Shown piece by piece: positions 37,641-49,190 of a stretch of 64,000 nucleotides of DNA. The stretch comes from Apoda limacodes (Eukaryota; Arthropoda; Insecta; Lepidoptera; Limacodidae), in the NCBI GenBank assembly GCA_946406115.1, contig OX291550.1:25706722-25770721 (forward strand), read 5' to 3'. The first letter of the stretch is position 1. Every line of letters begins with the position of its first letter. Position numbers and translations under genes: made by a program. Under the pieces are notes generated by a model, which ran no database searches, had not been told where the DNA came from, and saw nothing but the letters and a program-made list of their open reading frames with translations.

Positions 37641-37693
37641 CACTGACCTCTAATATCCCCAGTATACCCAGTGGGTGGTATTAGAGGTCAGTG
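37641..37693. repeat. 53-bp foldback with perfect 15-bp arms
   Basis: CACTGACCTCTAATA (37641-37655) is exactly inverted as TATTAGAGGTCAGTG (37679-37693). The hAT-like element next door inserted into the left arm, so its 8-bp duplication is part of this foldback. Confidence 0.85.
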
Positions 37694-37760
37694 ATTCTAT
37701 GTGTTATGTCAAAAAAACATCACTAAAGCTGTGCAATCACTTTTGCTTAAAGTGAGTTTT

Positions 37761-38705
37761 TGAAAGAAAGTAGAGATGTAAAATATTTTTTCTTTATTGG
37801 AGGATTTTGTCTTATTTTTTCTTAATATTATAATCTATTTTTAAAAAAGAAATAATTGTTTTTTTTTTTAAATAAACGCCTTACTTGACTGACTTTAAAT
37901 AGTCCATATGTACAATTATTAATATTATAATATGAATTATTTAATTTTAGAAATATTAATAAAATGTAGTTGCTTTTGAAACACGTATAAACAATCCTAT
38001 TGTTGGATTTAACGATTTGAAGGTTGTCTTAACAAATGATAATGATAATAATCACAAACAAAAATCAGAAAATTGACAGAAAAACGCTAATTTGTACCTT
38101 TCAGTTTTTCATTTTCGTTGAATTTTAATCCTTTTAAATTTCCATTCGTCAAAGTTATTCGCAGATCGTTTTCATTCATATAGTCCCACACCATATGCCA
38201 TTTCTGCATTTCATTTTCATAAATAGTTAAAGCTATTTTAAATTTTCCTTTATTCCGTTTGATAATTGATAACTTCATTGTCTTCTAATATTTACAAAGA
38301 TAATCAAATACATTTAAATTAATGTATAACTTATTATAATTGATAACTTTATTGTCTTCTTATATTTACAAAGATAATCAAAAACATTTAAATTAATTAG
38401 GTATATCATAAAAATAAATTCTTAGTAACTAACACTAAACATATGGTATTCCCTGATTCCCGATATAGGAAGTACCTGTGTTTCAGGAATCAGTGTCTGA
38501 GTAGTTCAGTTGTCTAGCTCATTTGACTGAGTTAGTAGGAATTTTTCGTCTGTTCAGCCAACTGAACTATAAGAAATAAGTTTTTTAAGTTACAATTTAT
38601 TTAAAAGATAGCAAAATAAAGTGTGAAATAAAACGGTTTTGTGACTATTCATAGTGATATAACAATAACTCGCCCAGTCTTAAATAGAAAGAGGGTAGGT
38701 AAATA
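37761..38705. other. Non-coding, no gene seen
   Basis: AT-rich sequence. A block at about 38262-38310 (AATTGATAACTTCATTGTCT, TCTAATATTTACAAAGATAA) is duplicated at about 38338-38392. No gene is supported. Confidence 0.5.
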
Positions 38706-38709
38706 TTGA

Positions 38710-41080
38710 GGTTTAAAGAACTAAATTATATGTTTGCGTAAATGTGTGTGTGTGTAATAGTTTATCGACTTCATTTTCGTCAGTGGGTAATAATACAAAG
38801 GAATTTGGATTGTTACTAGAAGTCGTTTCCAATGGCAAATTAAGAGAAGATTCAGTGCACGTAAGGAGTTTGTTAGCAAGAGTGGTCCCAATATTCGCGA
38901 AGTATTCATTTATTTCGTTCACGGATGCTTTTGGTGAATTTGCAACTTTCAAAAGTTCAGAGAAGTTAAGTTGTCATGTTTGTAATATTTTTTATAGTGT
39001 TCCATAGTTTTTTGCTATCACTTCCTGCAACTTCTATTTGCTGCGAGTCGAATTTCTTCTTAACATCTTTTATTATGCGATTACAAAAAGATTTATATCT
39101 ATTGTAAGTATTATTTAAAATAATATTAATTGGATCACGTTTAATTTTCTTGTACATATTGTCGCGGTTACATACACCGCAATAAACCTGGTGTGATTCA
39201 AGGAATCAAGTTTTTTTTACGGCTGGAAAGATTGACTACTTTAGTATTTTTTTGAATTGCCTCTTGAACATTTGAAACCTAATCATTTAAAGCTATCTTG
39301 GGATCAGTGGCTTCGTATACCGGAGCCAGTTCAAGCTTGTTTAGGTTAGTGGGTAGTCCTAAGTCTAGCTTAGTTATAGTCGTTAACGTTGTGTCTCGTT
39401 TTATGCCATTGCTCAGATTTAACAAAACAGGATTGTGATCCGTGCCCAGTGAATTAATTACGCAAGTAACAGCTTTATTATTTGTTTGGAGAATCACATG
39501 GTCTAAACAAGATTTTTCACGTGTGTTACAACAGTGTGCTAGTAAAAGTCCATGAAAGGCAGTGAGGTTGAGATATTCTTATGAAAGTGGATGATTATTT
39601 TCCGGTTTTATATCGATATTAATGTCTCCAATTATAGCTACATTTTTGAAAGCTCTTAAGTTCGTCAGAACACTATCAAGGGACTTCGAAAACTTATCGA
39701 GGTTCCTGTATGAAGGTGAGCAACAGACAGCTACAATTGCTGTATCTATTCCTACTTTTACAATGAGGCAATTACCTTTTTCAAACACTGGTTCATAAAC
39801 AAAAACACTTAAGTAATTTTTTGTGTATACTACAATTCCGTCGTTTTGATTAAAATTACAACTAGAGTAATAATTATAGCCAGGTATATGAGGAATTACT
39901 AAATTACGTGATAGCCGGCATTCGGTTAATATCAGAATATCGCAGTCGAAGTTTAATCTATGAGTCAACAATAGGAAACCAGACGTATTTCGTGAGAGGC
40001 TTCTAATATTCTGTGTCAAAATATTGATACTGTTTTCAGTTGAAGAAAGCAACGACTCACATTTTTCTACCTCACATACAAATTATTGAGACACCTTCGT
40101 GGAGTCATATTTTCGAATAAAGTTATTGTTCTATCGAATTTTAAATACAAGTAATGCTAAGGAACAAATATTAGGAATAAAGAGACAAACATACCGAAGA
40201 ACTAAGTTAGTCCAATATCTTGTGTGCTGCATAGAAATTAAATTATAAATACTTATAGTAGTGTAAGATATGTGCGTGTTTCTATATGGTTTTTGGTAAT
40301 GAATTGGTAATATTTGAGTTGAGTAGTTTAGTGTGTTTAGGTTTAGGTATGTTCAAGTTTCTCCAGATCTGATTCTTCTTAAGATACGAAACTGGGATGA
40401 TCCTTCTGCTTTGCGCAGAAATACAGTGCCATACGTAGTCCAGCAAAAAACAAATTGATTTTTTTTCGCAAATTCTCGTGCTAGGAAAAAAAATCGTTTG
40501 GAATTGTGTGTTAAACATTCTAAGATAAAAATCGGCTTATTTGGACATTGAAGTTGGAGATGATTAGTTGTAAGACGTTCTTCTTTAGTTCTATTTCGAG
40601 TCCTTAATTTAGAAAGTATGTTATTTTTTAACAACGTAGTGGCAAATTCAGCTATAATGGGTCCTGAGTTTTCTGATTTGTTTTTAACTCTATAGATGTC
40701 ACGAATATCGTTGTACTAAGATCAACTTTTAAGGCTTTTCCGACCAGCTGTACAATACTACTTAAGTGCTCCTTTGTTTCAGACTGTAACTTAGGTATAT
40801 TACGAAATTCAATGCTAGTCCATTTAGCACGACGTTCAGCGAATTCAATTTTATTTTCTAATACTTTCACATAGTTTAAATCTTCTTTACGCATGAATTC
40901 CAACTTATCACATTTTTCTTGAGTTTCTTCATATTTTTGTGACAAAAATTCAAAAATGTTTGTTATTTCATCATTTTGATCTTTTAACCGTTTAACAGTT
41001 CCTTAACAGTTTTTTCTAAATTTTCAAATTTTTTATTTTGTTCCGCAGCAAAATTTTTGAACATGGTTCGCATTTCATCT
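38710..41080 (-). mobile_element. Decayed CR1/L2-like LINE lacking reverse transcriptase
   Basis: On the minus strand the pieces run in LINE order. The ORF1-like part (about 40990-40350) has a coiled-coil segment (KYEETQEKCDKLEFMRKEDL) and an FP25K-like C-terminal domain (REFAKKNQFVFCWTTYGTVF). The ORF2 endonuclease (40052-39280) has ILTQNIRSLSRN, DILILTECRLS, IIGDINIDI and LGTDHNPVLL. Then comes a pre-RT linker (39160-38710) with YKSFCNRIIKDVKKKFD and NEYFANIGTTLANKLL. Frameshifts separate the parts, and the sequence stops before the reverse transcriptase, so it is a truncated dead copy. Confidence 0.85.
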
Positions 41081-41759
41081 ATAAGGGTATCATCTTGAGA
41101 TATTGAATCATATTTCTTTTTTGGTCTGTTGTTGGTTTGTTTGTTTGTGGGTCTCGTTTAGATTCATGTTGTTGCCGGTTTGGTAGGTGAGGGGGTCGGT
41201 GCCGTGGGGGTAGCAGGTGGGGTGCGTTTTGAAGGCATATTAAAAAAGCGAAAATTAAAAGGTAATAACGTACTTGGTTTGTCAATCGTTTCATTCAGCT
41301 TGGTGCCTGGTCCGCTGCCGCTGTTGTCTATGAATTGTAACTGATGTTAACACCTGTTGCTCAGTAGTATACTTCGATGACTTGTTACGTAGCACAAGCA
41401 GCACAATCGTCGAAATAACAAAATATATCTGTTGCTCTAATTATGACTCGTTCTGCCATGCCGCTAAATAGTACCATTTGCGTTATATGTTCCTGGTACT
41501 CGCTGATTTTGCTACACAATTTGCTTAGGATTTTATTAATTTTTTTTTTTTCAAAAAATTATAATATAATATATAAGTTAACACTTCTTTTCAAAATCGT
41601 GACCCAGGAGGAAGAGGTTTGGCATAACATAATACAATACAACCCATCTTTCTGTCTATTACTCTCATTATGATTCCATACTTTGGGTTCTTCACTGTTA
41701 CTAGTTTGTTTTTAATTTGTTAATAAAATTGTTTTTTTATTGTTAACTATTTATCAGTC

Positions 41760-42320
41760 GGACAATAAGTTTAATGTCAGATTTGGCACGTGTAGTGTTT
41801 TTTCTCAAAAGTCACTTTTCCCATACCTTTCACTTCAGCTGTGCCCATACCTTTTGACGCAACCGCAAAATTTGGTTTTCTTCATTTTTACTCATGTGGG
41901 ACGTACAACCACTGTCTAATACCCGTTTTTATGTAAGTTTTTTCCAGACTATTCATACAAAACCCACTGAGATAATTGTTCATTTCTGCTTTGTTTTTTT
42001 TCTATTATATTTAGGTCTCTTTTTATTCTTCTTTCGCTTCATGACTTTTCTTTTTACTGATTTTACAATTACATGGAAATTCCTTTTTGTTATTCCATTT
42101 TTTCTGAACTGTATTTGTACCAAACAATGCTTCCTATCAAGTTCCTTTAGAGTGTAGGTTTTGTTGCCTTTCATACTCCTCTAAAATTTTATTTTTTAGT
42201 TCCTACGTCTTAGACAATCGGAATTTCTTCGTTTCGAATTTTATCGCGCAAAGAAACACCAAGCATTGCTGTTTCTATAGCTTGCTGAGCGACTCTGAGC
42301 TTATTTAAGAGGCCAACAGT
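41760..42320 (-). pseudogene. Copia protease/zinc-knuckle remnant next to an RTE-like LINE scrap
   Basis: On the minus strand, 42320-42210 reads LRVAQQAIETAMLGVSLRDK then IRNEEI, which resembles the region after the reverse transcriptase of RTE-type LINEs. At 42110-42030 it reads NNKKEFPCNCKISKKKSHEA, a degraded zinc knuckle. At 41930-41880 it reads RVLDSGCTSHMSKNE, the copia-type protease active-site motif (D-S-G). All are in broken frames. This is an old mosaic of two element types. Confidence 0.6.
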
Positions 42321-42639
42321 TAAAGACTACGTTTATGTACCACAAACTTTTCTACAAAAAATCAAAACGACAGAAAAAATTGGAAAAAGTAAATTATTTT
42401 GAGGCAGCGACAAACAAACAATCAAAGATTTTTGTGTGGTTTGGGGTAGTTTAATGCAACCCCTATGCTACATAAAACAAAAATAATAATTGACATATGT
42501 ATACACAACTTTGTTTTTAGTAGCTTTACTAACTTTTTTATATTTTTTGCGTGTTTCAACACAGATTGTATACTTGTTTGTTGATTAACAAAGTATTGTA
42601 TAATTACTTTTAATAGTTGAATTTTTTGGCATTTTTTTG

Positions 42640-42732
42640 TCAGAAATTTACATTGTTAATAAAGTGTATTGACGATTTAAAAGTGTTCTGAGAAACCTAC
42701 TTGAGTAAATATTATTTGATTTGATTTGATTA
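42640..42732 (+). repeat. LINE/SINE-type 3' tail with TTTGA run
   Basis: TTAATAAAGTGTATTGACGA, TTTAAAAGTGTTCTGAGAAA and CTTGAGTAAATATTATTTGATTTGATTTGATT match the tail at 35841-36010. Confidence 0.65.
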
Positions 42733-43579
42733 GTGCCCTAGTGTTAGTTTTATGAGTTGCTAATTTTAGTATCGCATTGGAGTCAACGAAATAAATATAT
42801 GCAAGCAGCGCCCGTAGCGTACGCATTTAAAAAACATTTTTTTCCCTAGGACTGTAAATGCTACGTGAAAGGTATAGTAGATTTAAATTCTAACACTAGA
42901 CACACAGTTGAAGAAATTAATTATTTTTTAACTGTGTGCCTAGTGTGCGTTTTTGAGTGAGATAATGACATGTGACTTCAACCAGTGAAATATGTTGACA
43001 CAAAAAGTTTTTATGCAGTTAAAACTCAATAAAATATTGCTTCTTAAGGACAGAAGAATTTTATTTAACACTTGTTGATACATGCAAAGTATGCGTGCAC
43101 ATGTGCAAAATAAAAGTAAATAATAATAAAAACAAATATAAAATTGTTTACTTATATTATTGGAATTTATAAATAAAAGGACTTTATAAAATCTAATTAC
43201 TTTGTAACTAAAACGTTGACGCCTTTTAATGAAATGAAAGGTTTACATGTTGAAAAGCTTTATGAAAATATTGTTTTAAAAGTAAAGATGGGATAGCAAG
43301 TTATCGCCTTCTGTTTAAAATCAGCAGTGAAAAAAATATCGATCTTCGAGTAATCGATTTTTTGTAACATATAATTATATATTTTTACTTTAAAATTAAT
43401 TCTTTCCATAATCGATTATTTGTTTTCACCTCCCTAACATGAAGCATCCATGCATCCGCCCGCCCGCCATTTTCTGGTGCGCGTTTGTTGAATGGAGGTC
43501 TAACTGACTGTAGAATTTTTGTCTTAAACGCTTATGAAGTTCTATCATTTTAATAACTGATTTAAAATAATTAATCAAA

Positions 43580-46176
43580 ATGAGTTACGGAAGACCACCG
43601 CCGCGTATTGACGGCATGGTATCGCTCAAAGTTGACAATTTAACTTACCGCACAACTCCGGAAGATCTGCGTCGCGTGTTTGAAAGGTGTGGCGAAGTTG
43701 GAGATATATACATTCCCCGAGATCGATATACGAGGGAAAGTAGAGGATTCGCCTTCGTCAGGTAATATAAAATACGGAACGTATATAATTGGTACATTGA
43801 TCACAAATAGTGAGGCACTTTCTGGTACTAGTAATGACTCAAATTTTCAAAAAAATCACACAGATTCTACGATCGGCGTGATGCTGAAGAAGCCTTAGAC
43901 TCTCTGGATGGTAGGATGCTGGATGGGAGGGAGCTGAGAGTGCAGATGGCCCGATATGGTCGTCCGTCCTCTCCACATAGAAGCAGATACGATCGTCGTC
44001 GCAGGTAATTTTTACATAATTTTTGTTTAGCGAAAAAACTTTGTTGATGTATTTTGAGCAGTGTATGAGCTGACTGCTGAGCTGTAAAACCATGTTGTAC
44101 TTATTATTAGTCAGGGCTAATGACTGTTAACATTTCCCACACACTAACAAGCTAGGTGCTTCCTAATAAAAAACATAAAAGGTATGAATTTATCATTCAA
44201 GGTGTATTCGTTTTGGGATAAAGAATCAACTGTGCCCTTAAAGCACAATAAAGGCCAAAAAGCAAAAATAATAATAAATCATTACTTTTGTTATCTATCA
44301 ACTGTTTTGCATCATCTGTAACAAACTGTGTGGTGGTTGGTATACATTAATTTTGTCACTTTTGCCACTGTAAAATGAAACTTTAGACTCTTGTCTGTAA
44401 GGGAGGTGTAAGTGATTATCTGTCAAACTACCTATACATATTCATTATTTATGGCAGCGTGTGTTCCACTTTAGCACGCACGTAAAGCACAAAGAATTTA
44501 AAACATTGCCCTTTGTCAGTTTTTAAAATAGTAGTAATTTCTGATGAATGCGGTCGGTCATCGCATCTGTGCAAGCACGGTGTCACACATCTTCTGCTTC
44601 GCGTCCATGCTATATCATGTGTACGTTGGGTGGTTTTGTATTCAATCATTTGTTCTTAACAATTCAAAGCTACATGAACAAATTGGTGTTTGTGGCAAAA
44701 TTGGCATCATCTAATGAATCATCAGTATTATTGGAACTTTTTATCCTAAAACAAACATACACAATTATTGTAATTTTTTAGGTAGGTACTTGTTTTGAGG
44801 TTCTGACATTAGATTACTGATGTGTTTCACCACAGAAAAATGGTCATTTTTGCAAAAATATTTTGTACTTTTTGCACCTTTTTAAAAATTATGTTTTAAC
44901 AAAACTAGCTACATTTTTACCTGCTTCAATTAATTATCTTATTCACTGACATTCCTTCCTCCATCTGGTAGAAAAATTATGAAAAAAGAGGTGATAGAAG
45001 TGCCAACCAAAATCAGACCATGTTATCATTACATAGTTAATTACTTTTTTTCAAATCGGACATTCCATTAAAATATATTAGAAATGTGTGTGCTAGAAAT
45101 GTCAATCTAAACAAAATACTAATAGAAAAATAAATGCCGCACCATAATCGGCTCATATATTTAAAATATATATTTTAAAAATACCCCTTTTTTAACCCAC
45201 TAAAGTGTGCTACTACCTTAAAACTAGTGAAGTGAATTTTAGGAATAATCTTAGCAGGCGGTTCAAGACTTTTCAAAGGCTAAATGAAACAAGCAACCAT
45301 TAGAGTGTCTGTTTCTTATAACACATTAAAAAGCCTGGGAGTAATAATTTTGAAGTATGTTTTTCAAGCAGTCTTTTAAATAGTCTGGTTCAAAATGATT
45401 TTACTACTAAGAAAAGGGTGCCATGAAACCCAGTAGGTAATCTTTTATTTTTTTTCCAACTTTATATCAAAAATAATCCAATATAATCTTACACTAGGTA
45501 ATAACATAATAAACAATGATTTAATTAGAAAATATTACAGAATTTCTAATTCTTCTAAGCAATTTTATTATTAACATGTTGACTGCCCATGCATAATAAC
45601 ATGTAATGCATTTTCGATGTACTTTGCACTGCAAAAGATTATTTTAATTATTTTAAATACTATATTAAGGACAACTGAAGTAAGTTAGCAAAAAACCACT
45701 TGGCAAATAATGTTTAAATTTTAAACATCACAACCAACAGCTTTAAGTGCTAACATTATTAAAATTTACAAGCTCTTACCTACCATTACATAGGTTTCTA
45801 TTACCTACCTACTGTATGGTCCACTGCCTGCGGCCGAAAATCAAGTGATTCTCGCCTAAGATTGACAAAGCTGTGAAGACGTCAGTTTAAAACACTCATT
45901 TAGTTTTTTATATTTTTATGATCATTCAAGGCCTGATCCTGCTTAAAGAGCTTGATGATTTGTTTAATGGATGTGACTACGTTTTATGGTTGTCATGGTA
46001 TTTTTTTTAGCAAATCGCGTTCACGGTCTCGTCGCTCCAGGTCCCGATCCCGGTCTCGGAAGCGCTCGTACACACGCAGCCGGTCTCGGTCTCGCTCCAG
46101 GTCTCGCTCGGACTCCAAGAGCTCGCGCGGTCGTTCCCGCAGCCGTAGCCGCTCTCGTTCCCGCTCTAGGCATTGA
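43580..46176 (+). CDS. SC35: SR splicing factor SC35/SRSF2, 3 coding exons, 162 residues
   Basis: Nuclear SR protein that binds exonic enhancers through an RRM and recruits the spliceosome through an Arg-Ser tail. Coding exons are 43580-43761, 43864-44004 and 46011-46176, joined by FVAG|GTAATA-type donors at VR/FYDRRD and RR/SK; all introns are phase 2 and the total is 489 nt. The RRM (residues about 15-90) has RNP2 LKVDNL and RNP1 RGFAFVR, then [16 protein letters not shown] and [12 protein letters not shown], which are diagnostic of SC35. The RS domain (about 108-161) is nearly pure RS repeats ending SRSRSRH. It is shorter than vertebrate SRSF2 (221) because of a short RS tail. A MITE lies in intron 2. 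A further intron starts 8 bases after the TGA. Confidence 0.95.
44202..44760. mobile_element. MITE copy A (GTATTCGTTTTGGGATAAAG ends) in SC35 intron 2
   Basis: The left end GTGTATTCGTTTTGGGATAA is inverted at the right end TTTTTATCCTAAAACAAACA. The interior shares CACTTTTGCCACTGTAAAAT with copy B (46711-47114), and its GATGAATGCGGTCGGTCATC segment matches, inverted, 15170-15300. Confidence 0.75.
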
Positions 46177-47304
46177 AGTACTTGGTGAGTTGCACATTGT
46201 TTTTACTTTCAATATAAAATAAAAAATAAATTGAGGTTAAGTTGGCAAGAGGTAAAAAGGAAAACATTTCAGGTCAGGAATCTAACACATTTTTTTCCAT
46301 AAAAACTTCATTATCGTTATTTACATAATATATCAATCACTATTCTTCTTTGGAGATAATAAAACAGTGCCTTTGGTAAAAGATGCTGATTAGTTATCCC
46401 CAAAAAACGCTGTTTTATTAAAATCCATTCTAATGTTTAGTAGAAATCTAGCTGTTTGCAATCACACTGTATAAAATGTTAATAACAATACAATAAATAA
46501 GCATTTAATCATTTAGTTTATATGTACAAAACCAAAATAAAGTTGTATGTATTCAATTAAAAAGTAATATTTATGTATTTGTATCCGTTGTCTGGTACCC
46601 ATAACACAAGCTTTGCTTACCTTGGGACCAGAAGGCGCTGTGTGTAATGTCCAAAATATTTATATTTAAATTAAATTGATGGTGGAAAAATATTTTCTGG
46701 GCATTGTTTAGGATGCATTCATTTCGGGATAAAGAATCATTATTTTCATTACTTATGTCAGCTGTCATCTGTTCGTTTACAAATGTATTAAAAATATCAA
46801 AATTTGACTATCATTTGTAACAAACTGTGAAGATGTTCAATTATGAGTTTTGAAATTTTTGTTACTTTTGCCACTGAAAAATGAAACTTTAGACTTGTGT
46901 CTAGAGGTGGGGTTTTGGTGTTATTCTTTCAAAATGCCTATACATATTCACTGTATTTGGTAGTGTGTGTGTGTTATTATCGTAGTTTACGCCAACCGTT
47001 CGTTTTGCAATTATTATAATAGGTACGAATAATAGATGTCGGTGGCAAAACTGGCGTTATCAAGTGTGAAAAGTATCAAATGTGTGTGAACTTTTTATCC
47101 CAAAACAAACGCGCTCTTAATTGGTATTTATCATAAACCTGGTAAAACGGAGTGTTTTTGTTGATGGATTCGCTTGGTTGATAACAAATGTAAAACTTAA
47201 AATACATTAGTAATAAAATATGTAGTTTTTTTGTTTCAGGTTGAGTAGGATGTACCGGTTCTTGCTGAAGCTCCATACACTCATCTGCCGAGGCTTTAGC
47301 AAAG
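46177..47304 (+). other. SC35 3' UTR with candidate spliced exon 47240-47304
   Basis: After the TGA (46174-46176) a strong donor CTTG|GTGAGT occurs at 46184/46185. An acceptor TTTGTTTCAG ends at 47239 and a donor GCAAAG|GTACTA at 47304/47305 bounds a 65-nt non-coding exon. A further acceptor AATTTTAG lies at 47880. If unspliced, an AATAAA at 46492-46497 could end the transcript. Splice use is inferred, not shown. Confidence 0.5.
46711..47114. mobile_element. MITE copy B (ends as in copy A)
   Basis: The left end GGATGCATTCATTTCGGGAT with AAAGAATCA is inverted as TTTTTATCCCAAAACAAACG at 47091-47110. Internal matches to copy A include TTACTTTTGCCACTGAAAAA with TGAAACTTTAGAC, and CCTATACATATTCACTGTAT. 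Same orientation as copy A. Confidence 0.75.
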
Positions 47305-48760
47305 GTACTAACTCACTTAAGACCTAACTATGAATGTCATAGTGGCAAAAAATTCAATGTATCAAATTATCTTTAAGTTTTCATAATTTTAGGTTAACTT
47401 TCATAAGAACTGTCATACTTGCAGAGTTGTGCAAAATTCAATTTTTAAAAGCATTAACATTTAATTGTTAAATACAATCACAAATTATTTAAAAGAATAT
47501 AGTCATCATTACAAATCATGTAATCTGCAGTCATGATTAAAGTAATTAGAATAACTTGAAGTAGTTTGTAATTGCATCAACAATTACATTTGTTAATCTG
47601 TAATTGAATTATATTTTTCCCAATTCTGATGCTTTGTAACGATTATGTCTTTTTTGTTTCATGTAGCTTAGATTTAATTGATGTATGGGAAGTTAAAAAC
47701 ACTTCAGCTTAAAGAGATTTCTTGCTCACACATCTTACTTTTCTGCACAATATTCTAACGTTGTATTAATATTTCAAGTTTGTATTAAAATTGTAGCAAA
47801 AAATGGGATATCTTTAAAACAACTGTTGTTATAGATTGGAACTTCTTTGTATTACTTGAAATGTGTTAATTAAATTTTAGGTCTGACCACCATGGTCCTA
47901 GCCTAGATATTATTACAGGTTATAAATTACTAATATCGAGAAGATCATGATCACTCCTCGGGATTATTGGGCTTAATTGGGACTTCTTCATGTGGTAATT
48001 AATTCCATAAAAAACTGATGCTGCTCTTACATTATTATGTTTTTGGATTCATGAAATTCAGTGACTAGTATATGAATAAAGATCTGAAAAGGTCTTAAAT
48101 ATGATTTGAAACAGTTTTAGTTACTTTATTGCTGTTGTTGATACATTTTATCAACAAGTTCCTTAGTGTTTGTTTCTGATTATTATTTGTCGTACTAGTC
48201 ACTGAAAGATTCTATGAATATTGTTTACTAGTGTATTTCTGCATATCTTGGTAGGCCTTAATAAATAGTTAAAATGAATTTTCAATGTATACTTTATTTG
48301 GATCTACCATTTTTAATTTAAAGTTGTATGAAATTACTAATTATTTTAAAGTACATATAGGAAACTCTGGAAACTGTCAATTTTAATGGATATGTTGGTA
48401 TGCTCAGGGCGTGGAGTGCGCGGGGCGTGAGGCAGTTGCAGGCAGGGGGGGTTTGCTGTTTCCTGACAACTGCTGATTTGCTGTTGTTGCCGTTTATAAG
48501 TTATGAGTAAACTTTTATATTTATTGTCAACTCTTCAAAAATAGGTAATACATTTGGTGTAGTTAAAAAAATACAATTCCTGAATCTGAATATAATCTAT
48601 GCACAAACAACAACGAAACATTACACCACTAGCAAAACATTGAAACAGAACATTTATCACCTAAAAATAACTAGGCCTCCATTTAAAGTTCCGGAAAATA
48701 AATAAACTTGTAATAATACAATTACATAAATATATATTTTTTTCGAAGTAAAGGTAAATC
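47305..48760. other. Possible SC35 3' UTR/intergenic, no coding gene seen
   Basis: AT-rich sequence with many T-rich tracts and no supportable open frame. A G-rich patch lies at 48405-48450. Could include alternative 3' UTR of SC35. Confidence 0.4.
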
Positions 48761-48764
48761 CAAA

Positions 48765-49190
48765 TCAGATTTTTCCGTACAACCTGCGGTGCACTATATA
48801 TCTATAACTTAGACGTTACGCTGCTTAAAATGTGTTATTAGTGCCTCGATTACATAAGTTGTTGCTAATAATTCTCGATAAAAATTCGATGAATTTCATA
48901 CGTAATTTCAAATGCGCAATGTATATCTTATTTCTATGGATTTCAAACGAGAATTGTCGCGAGATACATAGTTCATATAATCCTAGTAATTTAAATATAT
49001 TTTTATTGATTTTTATACATTTAAGTTATTCATTAAAATCTTAACAATTCACTGGTGTTTTATGGATGAATATGCGTTTTGCGAACATGGTAAAAAGCGT
49101 TTAAACGTTTTGAGAAGCGAAATGTTTATTATTAAATATATTTAATGTAATGCAGTTTGTATGAAAAAATGTTGGTTGGGTTCACTTTAA
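48765..49190 (+). repeat. Diverged dispersed repeat (pair with 13300-13680)
   Basis: CAGATTTTTCCGTACAACCT, TACGCTGCTTAAAATGTGTT, AACAATTCACTGGTGTTTTA, GATGAATATGCGTTTTGCG and CAGTTTGTATGAAAAAATGT correspond in order to blocks of 13300-13680. The family is not recognised. Confidence 0.6.

Larger units (their letters stand above)
33400..37760 (+). mobile_element. Decayed Ty1/copia LTR retrotransposon
   Basis: Scattered, frame-broken pieces occur in copia order. Gag (33715-34189) has IVKGELQIGTSESEKATCYK and INKLENLVYKLKAVKRE-like text. The integrase end (35180-35480) has LTATYLLNTSPSTAVEVTTA and FIRYSNAGFRLWDPEYRKIV. The reverse transcriptase (36165-36930) has DDGRYKAGLVVRGCQQRTEI, NDWHLMQFDIKTAF and ALFGLKQAPLKWN. 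Many stops and frameshifts and the loss of protease and most of integrase make it dead. A segment of about 55 bp at 33424-33480 (TATGTCAAAAAAACACATTA) recurs at 37695-37750, a possible LTR remnant. A hAT-like element is inserted near its 3' end. Confidence 0.85.

Noticed and set aside
45986..46222. Frames overlapping the SC35 RS exon in other frames
   Set aside because: Arg-Ser codon repeats keep all frames open; only the frame in phase with the RRM exons is real.
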